DNA of 12,401 nucleotides from Bacillota bacterium (GTDB lineage: Bacteria > Bacillota > Clostridia > Tissierellales > Peptoniphilaceae), in contig JAEZYW010000163.1 of assembly GCA_023418835.1 (NCBI GenBank), forward strand, positions 1-12,401. The letters are read 5' to 3'. The translations under genes were made by a program, and so were the position numbers. Of the stretch, positions 1-8,000 are shown piece by piece; the stretch's first letter is position 1; each line of letters starts with the position of its first letter. The notes beneath the pieces were generated by a model that had not been told where the DNA came from, made no database searches, and was given only the letters and a program-made list of their open reading frames with translations.

Positions 1-82
1 TATTCGCCAAATATTTATATCCGAAACCATCTAAATTCTCTCTAACTATTTCTAATTTTAATTCATAACCATATTTCCCCAT
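1..82 (-). CDS. IS3-family transposase OrfA, N-terminal fragment (cut by window edge)
   Basis: This is the first 27 codons of a transposase OrfA, beginning MGKYGYELKLEIVRENLDG. The pattern of a basic/aromatic start, then ELKLEIV and GYKYLAN, matches the opening of the helix-turn-helix domain in IS150-type OrfA proteins, which bind the IS ends. In this family OrfA is normally fused to the DDE-domain OrfB by -1 frameshifting; that part is outside the window. The start is ATG at 82-80, preceded by a G-rich Shine-Dalgarno (GAGGGGG) about 6 nt upstream. Whether the rest of the element is intact is unknown. Confidence 0.75.
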   Translation of the reverse strand, partial: MGKYGYELKLEIVRENLDGFGYKYLAN

Positions 83-88
83 TAAAAT

Positions 89-118
89 ACCCCCTCATCC
101 GTGTCCGGATTTGGGGGT
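89..118 (-). promoter_or_regulatory. Foldback hairpin at the IS end covering the transposase Shine-Dalgarno
   Basis: ACCCCC (118-113) pairs with GGGGGT (94-89). An inner stem ATCCG/CGGAT (110-106 with 101-97) closes a GACA tetraloop, and an AA/GA 2x2 internal loop separates the stems. The 3' arm contains the G-run that acts as ribosome binding site for orfA at 82. A transcript entering from ileS would contain both arms and hide the site; a transcript starting inside the element downstream of the 5' arm would not. Such protection from impinging transcription is known for other IS elements, for example IS10 and IS50. Its action here is inferred. Confidence 0.6.
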
Positions 119-150
119 GCACTACATAAAGTGGATGACCCTATTATTTT

Positions 151-3100
151 TTATTGATTTACTTTTTCAATTTTAATTCCTGTATCAATTCCATTGATGT
201 CATATATCTCTAAATCTTTTCCTTCAAAATCCACTTCGGCTGCTAAGACTTCTGATTTAAAATGTTCCAAATCTTCTTTTAAAGCTTTTGTGATAACCTC
301 ATCTGACTGAAGATGAACTATAATGTTATCTAAAACTTCCAAGTCTTCTTGTTTTCTTAGCTGTTGAACCTTTGAAATTATTTCCCTTACATATCCTTCA
401 CTTCTAAGTTCTTCACTTATATGCGTGTCTAGAATGATAAAGACGTTGTTTTCAGAACTAACATCAAAGCCTTCTTTTCCATGGATATTTATCATCACAT
501 AATCTTTAGATATTTGAGTGTCTTCACCATCTAAATTTATTGTGATTTCTTCTTCTCTTTCAAGTTTTTCTACAAATTCTCTAGGTTCGATTTCACTTAA
601 ATATTTTCCAAAAGATTTTATCTTTGAGCCAAGAATTGAACCTGCTATTTTAAAATTCGGCTTTAGGGAATAGTTCATGTATTCCGTTATATCCTTTGCA
701 AATTCTACATTTTTTACATTCAATTCTTCTTTAATTAACTCAGTAAGATCCCCTATGGTTTCTTCATAGCTACCGTCTATTACTACATTAGAAAGGGGCT
801 GTCTAACTTTTATTTGAGCATTTTCCCTTGAAACCCTACCTAAGGAAACTATGTTTCTAACTAAATCCATTTTTTCTTCAAGGGGTTCATCTATTAATTT
901 TTCATCTGACTCAGGGAAATAATCTACATGAACCGAAACTTTTCCCGTAAGGTTTTGATATATTTCTTCTGCAATAAAAGGCGTTATTGGAGCAATCATT
1001 TTAGTAAGACCTAAGAGAACTTCATAAGTCGTATTGTAAACTGATTTTTTATCGTCGTCGTATTCTGACTTCCAAAATCTTCTTCTATTTCTTCTAATAT
1101 ACCAGTTAGAAAAATCCTCAAGTAAGAACTCTTGAATATCTCTTACAACTCTATTTACTTCAAAAGAGTCCATATTGTCTCTTACTGATTTGATTAAGCT
1201 ATTGTATCTTGAAAGCAACCATCTATCAATTTCCGGTCTATCTTCATAAGGAACGTTAAATGAAGTGATATCTATATTATCAGTTTTTGCATAGAGACTT
1301 AAGAAGTTGTATACATTTCTTAAAGTTCTAAAGAATTTAGATTGAACTTCTTTTATATCTTCTTCATTGAATCTCGTTGGAACCCATGGTGGAGAAACGT
1401 AAACTAAATACCAACGCAACGCATCTGCACCATATTTTTCAAATAATTTATTGGGTTCTACTGTATTTCCTCTAGATTTAGACATTTTCTTTCCGTCTTT
1501 ATCTAAAATTAGGTCGTTTACAAGTACATTCTTATATGGAGATTTTCCAGTTACATATGTTGCAATACTTATTAAACTGTAAAACCATCCCCTAGTTTGG
1601 TCTATACCTTCATTTATAAAATCCGCTGGGAATAATTCATCAAAGTTTTCTTTGTTTTCAAAAGGATAGTGATGTTGAGCAAATGGCATAGAACCACTGT
1701 CAAACCAAACGTCAATTACATCTTCTTCCCTTTTCATTGTTCCGCCGCAATCACATTTTATATGAACATCATCCACATACGGTCTGTGCAGCTCAATAGA
1801 TTCGTCTATATCTTCAATGGCTCTTTCTACTAATTCTGCTCTGGAACCAACGCTTGTAGTATTACCGCAATCGTGACATTTCCAAACAGGTAGAGGAGTT
1901 CCCCAGTATCTAGATCTAGAAATTGCCCAATCGTTTAGGTTTTCTAGCCAGTTTCCAAATCTTTTTTCTCCTACGTAATCTGGATACCAATTTACACCAT
2001 TGTTATTTTCAATCATCTTTTCTTTGTAATCTGTAACTTTTATATACCAAGATGGTTTAGCATAATAAATTAATGGTTTGTCGCATCTCCAGCAGTGAGG
2101 ATAATTGTGTTCAACTTTTTGTCTTCTATATAATAAATTTTCATCATAAAGGTAATGAATAATATTATGATCTGCATCCATTACAAACTGTCCACGCCAA
2201 GGTGTGTCTATAAATTCTCCCTTGTCATCTACAGGATTTAAAACTGGAGCATCGTATCTAAGACCAGTGTTATAGTCATCTTCACCAAAAGCAGGTGCAG
2301 TGTGAACAACCCCTGTACCATCTGCAGTAGTTACATAATCTGCTAAGGTTACGAAGAAAGCTTTTTTGTTTACACTTAAAAATGGCATTAATTGTTCATA
2401 TTCGATGTGCTCCAACTCTTTACCTAAGAATTCATCTACAATTTCATATTCGTCAACTAATACAGTGTCAACTAAATCTTTAGCTAAGATATAGGTTTCC
2501 CCGTTGTTTTTAACTCTAACGTAAGTAACCTCAGGGTTAACAGTTAACAAAACGTTGGAAGGCAAAGTCCATGGAGTAGTCGTCCAAACTAGAAAATATT
2601 CATCTTTATCTTTTATTTTAAATTTTACATATACAGTTTCTGTTTTATCTAGTTTGTATCCTTGTGCCACCTCGTGGGACGCAAGTCCAGTACCACATCT
2701 TGCACAGTAAGGAAGTATTTTATGACCTTCATATAAGAGATTGTCCTTGAACATACTGTCTAATATCCACCAAACAGTTTCAATATAGTCATTGTCCAAA
2801 GTTATATAGGGATTATCCATATCGATGAGATATCCCATTCTCTCTGTCATGTCTCGCCATTCTTTTTCATACTCGAATACTGACTCTTTACAAATTTGAT
2901 TGAACTTTTCAATTCCAAATTTTTCAATATCTTGTTTGTTTTTTAGACCTAACTTCTTTTCAACTTCAATTTCAACTGGAAGACCGTGAGTATCCCAACC
3001 AGCCTTTCTATTAACTTTAAATCCTCTCATTGTTTTATATCTACAAGTCAAGTCCTTTAAAGTTCTAGCCATTACGTGGTGTATACCAGGTCTACCATTT

Positions 3101-3252
3101 GCAGTAGGTGGTCCTTCGTAAAAAACAAAATTTGGAGAGTTCTCTCTTTCCTTTAATGACAAGTCTAAAAGATCAATTTTATTCCAATATTCAATTAATT
3201 CTTTTTCTCGCTCGTCCACTTGCTTTTCAGATAGTTCCCTCAGCAATTCCAA
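151..3252 (-). CDS. ileS: Isoleucyl-tRNA synthetase, long (type 2-like) form
   Basis: Cytoplasmic class I synthetase that charges tRNA-Ile and edits mischarged valine. Counting from the TTG at 3252 (1033 residues), the HIGH-type motif GRPGIHH lies at 53-59 and KMSKS at 589-593. The editing domain shows TTTPWT near 224-229 and GTGVVHTAPAFGEDD near 312-326. Cysteine pairs CARC (183-186), CWRC (387-390), CHDC (459-462) and CDC (500-502) look like metal sites in the inserted domains. The anticodon-binding region has NWYIRRNRRRFW. The C-terminus lacks the CxxC zinc finger of type 1 bacterial IleRS, which favours the long eukaryote-like type 2 form. AAAGGAGG at 3270-3263 is 10 nt from TTG 3252 but only 1 nt from ATG 3261, so TTG is preferred; ATG would add three residues. 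A TTG at 3294 lies upstream of the ribosome binding site and is rejected. The gene has its own promoter and ends 24 nt before an IS. Confidence 0.95.
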   Translation of the reverse strand: MELLRELSEKQVDEREKELIEYWNKIDLLDLSLKERENSPNFVFYEGPPTANGRPGIHHVMARTLKDLTCRYKTMRGFKVNRKAGWDTHGLPVEIEVEKKLGLKNKQDIEKFGIEKFNQICKESVFEYEKEWRDMTERMGYLIDMDNPYITLDNDYIETVWWILDSMFKDNLLYEGHKILPYCARCGTGLASHEVAQGYKLDKTETVYVKFKIKDKDEYFLVWTTTPWTLPSNVLLTVNPEVTYVRVKNNGETYILAKDLVDTVLVDEYEIVDEFLGKELEHIEYEQLMPFLSVNKKAFFVTLADYVTTADGTGVVHTAPAFGEDDYNTGLRYDAPVLNPVDDKGEFIDTPWRGQFVMDADHNIIHYLYDENLLYRRQKVEHNYPHCWRCDKPLIYYAKPSWYIKVTDYKEKMIENNNGVNWYPDYVGEKRFGNWLENLNDWAISRSRYWGTPLPVWKCHDCGNTTSVGSRAELVERAIEDIDESIELHRPYVDDVHIKCDCGGTMKREEDVIDVWFDSGSMPFAQHHYPFENKENFDELFPADFINEGIDQTRGWFYSLISIATYVTGKSPYKNVLVNDLILDKDGKKMSKSRGNTVEPNKLFEKYGADALRWYLVYVSPPWVPTRFNEEDIKEVQSKFFRTLRNVYNFLSLYAKTDNIDITSFNVPYEDRPEIDRWLLSRYNSLIKSVRDNMDSFEVNRVVRDIQEFLLEDFSNWYIRRNRRRFWKSEYDDDKKSVYNTTYEVLLGLTKMIAPITPFIAEEIYQNLTGKVSVHVDYFPESDEKLIDEPLEEKMDLVRNIVSLGRVSRENAQIKVRQPLSNVVIDGSYEETIGDLTELIKEELNVKNVEFAKDITEYMNYSLKPNFKIAGSILGSKIKSFGKYLSEIEPREFVEKLEREEEITINLDGEDTQISKDYVMINIHGKEGFDVSSENNVFIILDTHISEELRSEGYVREIISKVQQLRKQEDLEVLDNIIVHLQSDEVITKALKEDLEHFKSEVLAAEVDFEGKDLEIYDINGIDTGIKIEKVNQ

Positions 3253-3262
3253 AAAAACCATT

Positions 3263-3270
3263 CCTCCTTT
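3263..3270 (-). promoter_or_regulatory. ileS ribosome binding site (decides the start)
   Basis: AAAGGAGG is a near-perfect Shine-Dalgarno. It lies one base before ATG 3261, too close for normal initiation, and 10 bases before TTG 3252, which is workable. It therefore argues for a TTG start. N-terminal peptide data would settle it. Confidence 0.6.
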
Positions 3271-3275
3271 AATAT

Positions 3276-3305
3276 TAAAAATCCCTACTTTCAAATAGGG
3301 ATCTA
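3276..3305 (-). terminator. Terminator-like hairpin in the ileS leader
   Basis: ATCCCTA (3302-3296) pairs with TAGGGAT (3287-3281) around an 8-nt loop, extendable by a G-T and an A-T pair, and is followed by five T residues (3281-3277). It lies between the ileS promoter and the ileS ribosome binding site. It may be an attenuator of ileS, or a leaky terminator for the upstream operon placed beyond the ileS promoter. The T-run is short, so efficiency is uncertain. Confidence 0.5.
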
Positions 3306-3327
3306 AACTCTTTGAAAATCTATCAAT

Positions 3328-3356
3328 ATTATAGTTTATATTAGCAAAATTTTCAA
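3328..3356 (-). promoter_or_regulatory. Sigma-A-type promoter of ileS
   Basis: TTGAAA (3356-3351), a 17-bp spacer and a consensus TATAAT (3333-3328) lie just after the stop codon of the Rrf2 gene. The predicted transcript begins near 3321-3320, giving a leader of about 70 nt before TTG 3252. This leader is too short to hold a T-box. Confidence 0.75.
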
Positions 3357-3360
3357 AAAT

Positions 3361-3783
3361 TTATAAACTTATTTTTAAATCATTTTTGTCAATTATATCT
3401 TGAAACGTAACGCTCTTAAAGTTTTTAATTATATCTTCTTGAATTCTAAACAATTCGTGATGAATCTCACAAACTCCGCCTACAGCTTCACAATAATTAT
3501 CTGCAATACAATTATTAATCACCATTTCTCCAGAAATCGATGAATAAACATCATATAAAGATATATCCTTTGCATTTTTGGCTAATACATATCCACCCTT
3601 GGGTCCTCTAACAGAATCTATTAGACCTGATAATAGAAGTTTTCTCAAAATTCTATATGTAAATCTTTCAGGAATAGAAAGTTCATCAGATAGATCTTTG
3701 GATCTTAGCTTTGTTCCCTCAGGACTTTTTACAAATTTAAAGATTATTCTATACGCGTAATCGTTTTCTAAATTTAACCTCAT
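3361..3783 (-). CDS. Rrf2-family regulator with IscR-like cysteine triad
   Basis: DNA-binding regulator of 140 residues, a normal Rrf2 length. A winged helix-turn-helix occupies about residues 1-65, with the typical wing RGPKGGYVLAK at 59-69. Three cysteines follow at C92, C98 and C105, then HH at 108-109. This closely matches the C92/C98/C104 plus His107 set that holds the [2Fe-2S] cluster of IscR, so an Fe-S or redox-sensing role is inferred; IscR identity itself is not established, because no isc or suf gene is visible. The start is ATG 3783, with AGGAAGG just upstream inside the end of the flavoprotein gene; an in-frame extension upstream overlaps that gene and is rejected. Only one base separates it from the flavoprotein stop codon, so translation is probably coupled. 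It may regulate its own operon, but no operator was recognised. Confidence 0.88.
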   Translation of the reverse strand: MRLNLENDYAYRIIFKFVKSPEGTKLRSKDLSDELSIPERFTYRILRKLLLSGLIDSVRGPKGGYVLAKNAKDISLYDVYSSISGEMVINNCIADNYCEAVGGVCEIHHELFRIQEDIIKNFKSVTFQDIIDKNDLKISL

Positions 3784-3784
3784 T

Positions 3785-5017
3785 TTACCTTCCTCTTCTA
3801 ATAATATTTGATCCTGCTGCATAAGCGCTTGACCAAGCCCATTGGAGATTATATCCTCCACAATCTCCATCGACATCTAAAACTTCACCAATAAAATATA
3901 AGTCATCAATTAATTTCGATTCACAGGAAGTGTCTTTAATTTCTAAAGTATCCACCCCTCCTGTGGTGCTCTGAGCATTTCCAAAGCCTTTATACCCACT
4001 TATATTAAATCTAAAGTCGGACAAAACGTTTACTATAACTTTCATTAACTCTTCGTCATAGTAAATTGTATCAATTCTTTTATTTAAATGAAATTGTACC
4101 ATATTTATTACAGAATGTATAATTTTTTTATTAATTATACCTATAAAAAATTCTTCTACTTTTAAACCACTCAAATTTTTCATTCTACTTTTTATCATGG
4201 TTTCTATTTCTTTTTTCTCAATCCCAACGAGATTAACGCCTACTTCTACATTATGGCCTTCTTCCAAAGACTGAATGGCTTTCCTAGATAGGTCTAAAAT
4301 TGCAGGTCCACTTAAGCCGTAATCTGTAAATAAAACATCTCCTGTCTTTGTGGATACCTTTTCCCTATTTACATATAGTGACGCTTCAGTGTCTATTCTA
4401 ACGCCTTTTAGAGCCTTTATTCTACTATAATCACTTTCCAGTTGAACTATTGTAGGATATTGATTTATTATATTATGACCAAATTCTTTTCCAATCCTAT
4501 ATCCGATGCCGTCAGAGCCGCTGGAGGGCATAGCCATACCCCCTGTTGCAACTACTAATACATCTGATGAAAATTCTCTAGATCCTTTTAGTCTAAATTT
4601 TTTTCCTACTTTTGAAACTTTATCGATTTTTTCTCCTAGGACAATTTTTACTCCTAGCCTATTTAATTCAAATCTAATTAAATCCAACACACTAGAGCCT
4701 TGCAAAGAAAGGGGATATACTCTCCCATTTTTTTCTGAAATGGGATAGATTCCTATTGTCTTTAGGTACTCTATTGCATCGTTATTGTCAAATTGCTCAA
4801 TTATTTTCATGGGAAATTCTTTATTTTCAGAGTGAAAATTGCTTTTATCTAATTGAAGATTTGTGTAGTTGCATCTTCCATTTCCTGTTGCTAAAAGTTT
4901 TTTACCCACTCTATCATTTCTTTCAAAAATTACGACCTCTTCATTTGGCAATTCCCGCTTAACTATAATTCCAAGGAGCATTCCAGCTGCTCCTCCTCCA
5001 ATAATACTAATATTCAT
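3785..5017 (-). CDS. NAD(P)/FAD-dependent oxidoreductase, HI0933/YhiN/BaiN family
   Basis: Predicted cytosolic flavoprotein of 410 residues, a usual length for the HI0933-like family. The N-terminus has the dinucleotide-binding motif GGGAAG at 7-12, with an acidic residue at E32 ending the second strand. The family hallmark GKKLLATGNGRCNYTN lies at 38-53. The C-terminal FAD-contacting segment starts at IGEVLDVDGDCGGYNLQWAW (376-395). Family members include BaiN, proposed to act in bile acid dehydroxylation in Clostridium scindens, but most members have no proven substrate and none can be assigned here. The start is ATG 5017 with AAAGGAG about 5 nt upstream; the upstream in-frame TTG at 5035 overlaps the permease gene and precedes this site, so it is rejected. 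The gene follows the permease by 10 nt and precedes the Rrf2 regulator by 1 nt, which places it inside the transporter operon. Confidence 0.9.
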   Translation of the reverse strand: MNISIIGGGAAGMLLGIIVKRELPNEEVVIFERNDRVGKKLLATGNGRCNYTNLQLDKSNFHSENKEFPMKIIEQFDNNDAIEYLKTIGIYPISEKNGRVYPLSLQGSSVLDLIRFELNRLGVKIVLGEKIDKVSKVGKKFRLKGSREFSSDVLVVATGGMAMPSSGSDGIGYRIGKEFGHNIINQYPTIVQLESDYSRIKALKGVRIDTEASLYVNREKVSTKTGDVLFTDYGLSGPAILDLSRKAIQSLEEGHNVEVGVNLVGIEKKEIETMIKSRMKNLSGLKVEEFFIGIINKKIIHSVINMVQFHLNKRIDTIYYDEELMKVIVNVLSDFRFNISGYKGFGNAQSTTGGVDTLEIKDTSCESKLIDDLYFIGEVLDVDGDCGGYNLQWAWSSAYAAGSNIIRRGR

Positions 5018-5027
5018 GTGTCTCCTT

Positions 5028-8000
5028 TTAATCAACGCTCTTTAGCGCTTCAACCATATCTATGTTCTTTAATTTAATGTGCATCATTATCATTACTATA
5101 AACGTGAAAAATAGTGTCAAAACAGAAGATATTCCAAAGGCAATTGGGTAGTTTGGATATCCAAACATAATATTTGTGGGAGCAAAGGAATTAATGACAA
5201 AGTCTACAATTAACTTCCCTAAAGCCATTCCCCCAATAATGCCGATTACTGATAACATAAAAGTTTCTTTATAAACGTATTCAGTCAATTCTTTTGGAAA
5301 GAAACCCAACACTTTCATCGTAGAGAGTTCTCTAATTCTTTCAGAAACATTTATATTGGTTAAATTATATAATACCACCAAAGAAAGTAACATAGCTATT
5401 AAAACGATAATATAAATTACCATGTCAATGGAATTAACCGTTTCTTCCATGGCGTCTTTTGCAATACTTGTAGATATGGAAGTTATTACATTTTTATCTA
5501 TTAAAATTTCTTTGGCAGTTATACTTTCTTTCTCTGAAGAATTATCCACTAAATCCGCTAATAGCATATTAGGTTTTGGCAAATCCCCAATAAGTTTTTC
5601 AAAATAGTCTCTTGTCATATACATATTGTGTCCAATGTAATATTCTGAGATTCCTTTTACTTCCATTTCGCGAGTTTCATCTTCTATTTCCACTTTAAAG
5701 GTATCGCCAATTTTTAAATCCATCAAACTAGCCAACTTTTCTGTCAATATTACTCCATCATCAGAAAATTCTATGAGATTTTTGCTCTTTCTAGTTCTAA
5801 AATTGTTAATTTTATCTAGATTATCGTCCAAATCCACAATTAGAGCAACATCTTGAGTTCCTATTCCAGGTATTTGTAATTTTAGCATTCTAGTATTAGT
5901 TATAGCAAGATTCTCTACATTGCTATTATTTTCGATATTACTTATAGTTTTTTCTAAATCACTACTTTCCAATTCTTCTTCAATTGAAAACATTACATCA
6001 TAGTTTTGAATTTCCTCAAATTGAACTTTGACAACATTTTTAATGGAAAATTTCATACCAAATCCTAAAATTAGAATCGCCATACAACCTGCCACTCCAA
6101 TTATGGTCATGGACATTCTGCCTTTATATCTAAATATATTTCTAGCTGTAATTTTGTTCATAAATCCTAAGTTGTTCCATATAAATCCAATTCTCTCTAG
6201 AAACATCCTAGAACCAGCTTTGGGTGCTTTTGGTCTCAATAAAGAGGCGGTATTTTCTTTTAATGTTTTATTAGCAGATAAATAGGCTGAATAAGTTGTG
6301 GTTATTAACGCCAATACCATTCCCATCATAAACAAAAATCTAGATGAAAAAGAAGGGGGATTTTCAAAAATCATTCCCTCCATATAAATAACATATATGA
6401 GAGGTCCTACGATTTTTTGCCCAATTACATTACCTAAAATAGTCCCGATTGCTCCAGAAATTCCTCCAAATAAAATAAATTTAGAAGAAATTATATCTTT
6501 TGTGTACCCTAATCCTTTGTAAGTTCCTATTAAAACCCTTCTTTCGTCTACCATTCTAGTCATAGTAGTAAAGGCTACTAACAAGGCTATTAATAAGGCC
6601 AGAATTGACAAAACTATTGCTAGGATTCTTAAACTTTTTGGATAACCTGCTATTGTCATATAATTATTATTGGAATTTCTAGAATCTATTATAAATTTAG
6701 GCTCTTTAAGTTTGATTAGCTCAGCTTTCGCATCTAAAATCTCAGCTTCTCCTTTGGAAATCTCTTTTAAAGCGTCACTGGATTTTTCCTCAAACTCCTT
6801 TTCACCTTCTTCAAACTCTTTCAATCCCTCTTGGTATTCCTCTAAACCCTCTTCATATTTTCTTTTTCCCTCTTTTAATTCCAATAGACCTTGTTTGTAA
6901 TCTTCTTCTCCTTGTTCTAAATCTCTTTTTCCTTCTTCTAGTTCTCTTCTTCCTTTATTTATCTCATTTTCTAAGGTCTTTTCTCCATCCCTTAAGTCAA
7001 TTAGTCCTTGATTGTATTTCGCTTCTCCATCCCTTAGTTCTCTTTCTCCTTTTTCTAATTCCAATCTTCCTTCTTCAACTTTATCAATCCCCTCTTGAAG
7101 TTCAGCTCTTCCCTTTTCCAATTCAATTTTAGCCTTGTCCAGTTGGGATTTTGCCAATCTAAGCTTTTTTTCTCCCTCTTCAATGGATTCATCTGAATAG
7201 TCAATGACCTCATCGGAAAGCCTTCCCTCCCTTTGCACTTTTTCAAAATTAGATAATTGATCTTTGTAAGAACTAAGTTCCGCAAGTTTTTTATTTAAAT
7301 TTCCTTCTTCAGAATTTATTAAATTATTTAAATCTCCAATCTTTTCTTCGATAGCCTCTTTGTCCTCTGATGTTTCTAAAATGCTTTTATTGTATTCTAG
7401 TTGTGCTTTATAATTAGAAATATTGGTTTTATGAGACTCAATTTGAGATTCTAGGGAAGTTATTTTAGATTCCAGTTCTTCTTTATTTTTAATCTTATTT
7501 ATTTCACCTAGTCTTATTTCTTTGCTGATTCTAATTTTTTCCTTCATTTCATCTAGCTCTCTCCTACCGTCTTGGTAGAGCTTCAAATTGTCGTTATATA
7601 ATTTTTCTCCATCAGCAAATTCCTTTTTCCCAACTTCCAGTTCTCTTAAGCCATCTTCGTATTCTTTTCTACCTTCTGAAAGTTTTTTTCTAGCATCATC
7701 CAGTTTTATCTTGGCATCTTCTAATTCCCTCTTGCTTTGTTGAATTTCATTTCTGCCTTTAATTTCTGCCTCTTTTAACTCAATTAGTCCATCTTCGTAC
7801 TTTTTCCAACCGTCGTTTAAATCTCTCCTAGCTTCCATTAGAGATATTTCTCCTTCTTTTATCTCAATTTCAGCATTTAACAAATCTATTTTACCTTGGT
7901 CTAATTCTTCTCTGCCCTCTTCAAGTTCTTTTTTTGCTTCCTCTAATTCCCTTTTAGCGTCTTCTATTTCCATTTCGGCTTCTTTAATTTCTTTGCTAGC

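Larger units (their letters stand above)
1..126 (-). mobile_element. Left end of an IS150-like (IS3 family) insertion sequence, partial
   Basis: Read on the minus strand, a typical IS150-group terminus begins at position 126 with TGTAGTGCACCC, closely resembling the known IS150 end (TGTACTGCACCC). A transposase reading frame opens 44 nt further in. The element runs off the window at position 1, so the right end and full length cannot be seen. It lies 24 nt past the ileS stop codon (stop at 153-151) in the same orientation. The target-site duplication cannot be determined from one end; the bases just outside read CTTTA. Family assignment rests on the terminus plus the orfA N-terminus. Confidence 0.8.

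Noticed and set aside
3300..3360. T-box riboswitch upstream of ileS
   Set aside because: Only about 70 nt separate the predicted start of transcription from the coding region, and no AGGGTGG-type T-box sequence is present.
3784..3876. N-terminal extension of the Rrf2 protein to 171 residues
   Set aside because: The extension is an alternate-frame reading of the flavoprotein 3' end; the Rrf2 domain and ribosome binding site fit ATG 3783.
7055..7285. Minus-strand open frame of 76 codons inside the permease
   Set aside because: It is a shifted frame of the repetitive coiled-coil DNA, whose low-stop composition keeps other frames open.
6729..7979. CRISPR array or DNA-level tandem repeat
   Set aside because: The periodicity is a 7-residue protein repeat with very degenerate DNA and no spacer structure.
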